From Undibacterium cyanobacteriorum (lineage in GTDB: Bacteria; Pseudomonadota; Gammaproteobacteria; Burkholderiales; Burkholderiaceae_D): a DNA stretch of 64,000 nucleotides. Where the stretch lies: contig NZ_CP133720.1 of NCBI RefSeq assembly GCF_031326225.1, forward strand, positions 558,001-622,000, given 5' to 3'. Below, piece by piece: positions 62,489 to 64,000 of this stretch (the first letter of the stretch is position 1; each line of letters starts with the position of its first letter). A model generated the notes under the pieces. The model did not search any database, was not told the origin of the DNA, and worked only from the letters and a program-made list of their open reading frames with translations. The position numbers and the translations under genes were made by a program.

Positions 62489-63370
62489 TCAGTTTCTATC
62501 TTGTTCAGCGCTGATTATTTTTTGCAAGCTACCATTTTTGCGACCTGTCAAAATGGCTTGGTTGATCCGTTGTATGAGGCTTTGGTCTTGTGTTTTAGCG
62601 AGACCGATATGAATGCTGGTGGTGGTAATCGTTTGCGGTAAGACACAAAATAGCGGTTTTCCTTGCAACTTGGTATGGGCGAAGGCTGGTGGTGTGTAAA
62701 GACGATTCAGTTCTTCGCTTAGTCTCTCTGGTGTGCTATTGGCCTTGTAAAACACGAGAGCATCCATGCGTTTTTGTGCGAGTTTGGTGAAGCGACCTTG
62801 TGTGGCGCCAGTGTCATCCTCGACACGAAACAGCTTGTTGGCCTGCGCATCAAATTCTTCTCCCGAACTGGCACCACGTACTACGCCTATGGTTTTACCC
62901 TTGAGATCTTCGAGCGTCCTGAACGGAAAGGTGGCGTCACAACGACTCACCAACCACACCCCATCTTCGTACAAGGTTTCAGAAAAATTGAGTACCTTGA
63001 GTCGTGCTTTGGTTTTCGATACACCAAAGATCAAACCTTCGCCGACCATCGCTCGATCCAAGGCGCGCTTCCACGGTTGACGTCGCAATTCGAATTGAAT
63101 ATCGAGCTGGCTTTCAAGAAATTTCAGAACAGCGCGGGTCTCTGGCGGCAATGGACTAGGGCTCAGATCATCGCCGATTTCTTCACTGACCATCAGCGGA
63201 ATTTTGGGTACTGACGGTGTTGCCATCTTTGACGCAACGATTTGCTGTGCTACACCTAGTGTGCTGATTGACAGCGTGATGGCGAATGCCGCCAGCACAC
63301 ACTTCGCTGCAGCCGAGATGCGAACCGTAGTGAAAATAGAATGGTCAGAGAGCGGTAGTTGGTAAAACAT
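62489..63370 (-). CDS. Periplasmic solute-binding-like protein (SBP_bac_3)
   Basis: A 293-residue exported protein with a long N-region and a signal helix (about residues 20-40, ending GVAQQ). The family-3 binding domain follows (SETLYEDGVWLVSR, LEDLKGKTIGVVRGASSGEEF, MDALVFYKANSTPERL). There is no adjacent permease or ATPase. It is the second solitary binding protein in the window and converges with the mini-protein gene. Ligand unknown. Confidence 0.82.
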   Translation of the reverse strand: MFYQLPLSDHSIFTTVRISAAAKCVLAAFAITLSISTLGVAQQIVASKMATPSVPKIPLMVSEEIGDDLSPSPLPPETRAVLKFLESQLDIQFELRRQPWKRALDRAMVGEGLIFGVSKTKARLKVLNFSETLYEDGVWLVSRCDATFPFRTLEDLKGKTIGVVRGASSGEEFDAQANKLFRVEDDTGATQGRFTKLAQKRMDALVFYKANSTPERLSEELNRLYTPPAFAHTKLQGKPLFCVLPQTITTTSIHIGLAKTQDQSLIQRINQAILTGRKNGSLQKIISAEQDRN

Positions 63371-63493
63371 GGTAGCAATATTTCATTGATACAAAAAACG
63401 TGAGGTCACCAACTTCAATGATGTAGATAGCTTGCTATAGCTGAATAGAAAGCACAACAGCACGCAGTGAAATTTATATGAGAAAACCGCGCT

Positions 63494-63533
63494 TACAAAA
63501 AGAAAACAACAGCTTAGTCTCCCAAGCTGTTGT
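63494..63533 (-). terminator. Intrinsic terminator after fahA
   Basis: On the minus strand, a 10-bp stem (ACAACAGCTT and AAGCTGTTGT) is followed by TTTCTTTTTGT. Confidence 0.82.
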
Positions 63534-63555
63534 CTAAATTGCAGAAACGGATTTT

Positions 63556-64000
63556 TTAGAACGAGCGTGCTGGTAATAAGCGTCCTTCGACAGCGCCAAA
63601 ACCAATTCGTACTGCGCCATCTTTTTGCGCCCAGCCACGCATGATGATGCTATCGCCGTCTTCCATAAAGACGCGTTGCTCGCCATTGCTGAACACGATC
63701 GGTTTCTTGCCGCCTTCGGTCAGTTCCAACAAGGAGCCTGCTTCCTCTGGGCGTGGTCCTGATTGAGTGCCTGAGCCAAGGAAATCACCCGCTTGCAAGT
63801 TGCATCCGTTGACCGTGTGATGTGCCACCATTTGCGATACCGTCCAATACGAGTGACGGAAATTGGAGAGCGATAAACGTTGAGGAGCGGTGCCCTCAGC
63901 ACGCATTTTCTCGGTTTGCAGTAAGACTTCCAATTCGATATCGAACGCACCTTGTTCGCGCAAGTCAGGGTAATCCAAGTACGGCAATGGTTGAGGATCA
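63556..64000 (-). CDS. fahA: Fumarylacetoacetase, C-terminal part (gene continues beyond the window)
   Basis: This is the 3' end of a fumarylacetoacetate hydrolase gene, about 147 residues. The enzyme splits fumarylacetoacetate to fumarate and acetoacetate, the last step of tyrosine/homogentisate breakdown. Recognisable parts are PQPLPYLDYPDLREQGAFDI, SNFRHSYWTVSQMVAHHTVN, GDFLGSGTQSGPRPEEAGS and the GFGAVEGRLLPA end. The reading frame is open through base 64000, where a CDS upstream part is missing. No in-frame ATG precedes these residues in the window. Confidence 0.93.
   Translation of the reverse strand, partial: DPQPLPYLDYPDLREQGAFDIELEVLLQTEKMRAEGTAPQRLSLSNFRHSYWTVSQMVAHHTVNGCNLQAGDFLGSGTQSGPRPEEAGSLLELTEGGKKPIVFSNGEQRVFMEDGDSIIMRGWAQKDGAVRIGFGAVEGRLLPARSF

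Noticed and set aside
1..64000. tRNA/rRNA genes, CRISPR arrays, prophage or IS elements
   Set aside because: No cloverleaf with a T-loop GTTCGANTC in a proper context, no evenly spaced direct repeats and no DDE transposase or phage structural genes were found. GTTCGAA matches fall inside coding genes.

Overview
The window looks like chromosomal DNA of a betaproteobacterium of the order Burkholderiales, most likely an Oxalobacteraceae/Undibacterium-like organism. This is an inference from protein content and gene order: argB next to a HAD pyrimidine nucleotidase and slmA, a one-chain indolepyruvate:ferredoxin oxidoreductase, the fused mutase IcmF, and FahA. I saw no rRNA, tRNA, CRISPR array, prophage or classical insertion sequence. 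Mobile DNA is limited to REP-type palindromes and one REP-associated tyrosine transposase (RAYT).

Layout. 1-3.4 kb: envelope and proteostasis genes (BON-domain lipoprotein, LemA, M48 metalloprotease). 3.4-5.6 kb, minus strand: a blue-light BLUF protein behind folE, then an ECF sigma factor with a small zinc-finger anti-sigma-like protein. 5.7-13.4 kb: argB, a DUF6000 gene held between repeats, a HAD phosphatase, slmA, a YigZ protein, a FliL-like protein, ettA and a diguanylate cyclase. 13.5-17.7 kb: LysR regulator, LytS/LytTR two-component pair and a membrane acyltransferase. 17.9-22.8 kb: a BlaI-type repressor with an M56 membrane metalloprotease, divergent from a secreted S9 peptidase. 23.4-30.7 kb: two large catabolic enzymes, indolepyruvate ferredoxin oxidoreductase and IcmF, separated by palindromic repeats. 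30.7-32.6 kb: a repeat-rich segment with a RAYT flanked by inverted REP pairs and an orphan gene. 32.7-53.4 kb: a mixed accessory region of hydrolases, GNATs, a membrane AraC regulator, a SnoaL/DJ-1 fusion, an exported methyltransferase, periplasmic binding proteins, a second S9 peptidase, a MazG-like protein, a PAS histidine kinase, an SDR, small secreted or membrane proteins, YjdM and a secreted metzincin. 53.7-62.5 kb: a transport and regulation locus. 62.5-64 kb: a binding protein and the 3' part of fahA, which runs off the window.

The most interesting part is 53.7-62.5 kb. A HlyD adaptor, an ABC ATPase and a MacB/FtsX-type permease lie downstream of a near-consensus sigma-54 promoter with two dyads of the form TGTTCGG...GGACA. 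A histidine kinase and an NtrC-family activator are encoded on the other strand. Beyond the activator the same dyad recurs, followed by a second sigma-54-like element just ahead of a 47-residue membrane-anchored mini-protein with a strong Shine-Dalgarno sequence. I read this as one sigma-54 regulon linking sensor, activator, exporter and a small peptide gene. Each link is a sequence-based inference.

Other notable items are a repeat whose arms and central hairpin co-vary between two copies, tandem BlaI-like operators over a TTGACA promoter, REP-flanked orphan genes and a probable frameshift in a small membrane-protein gene.
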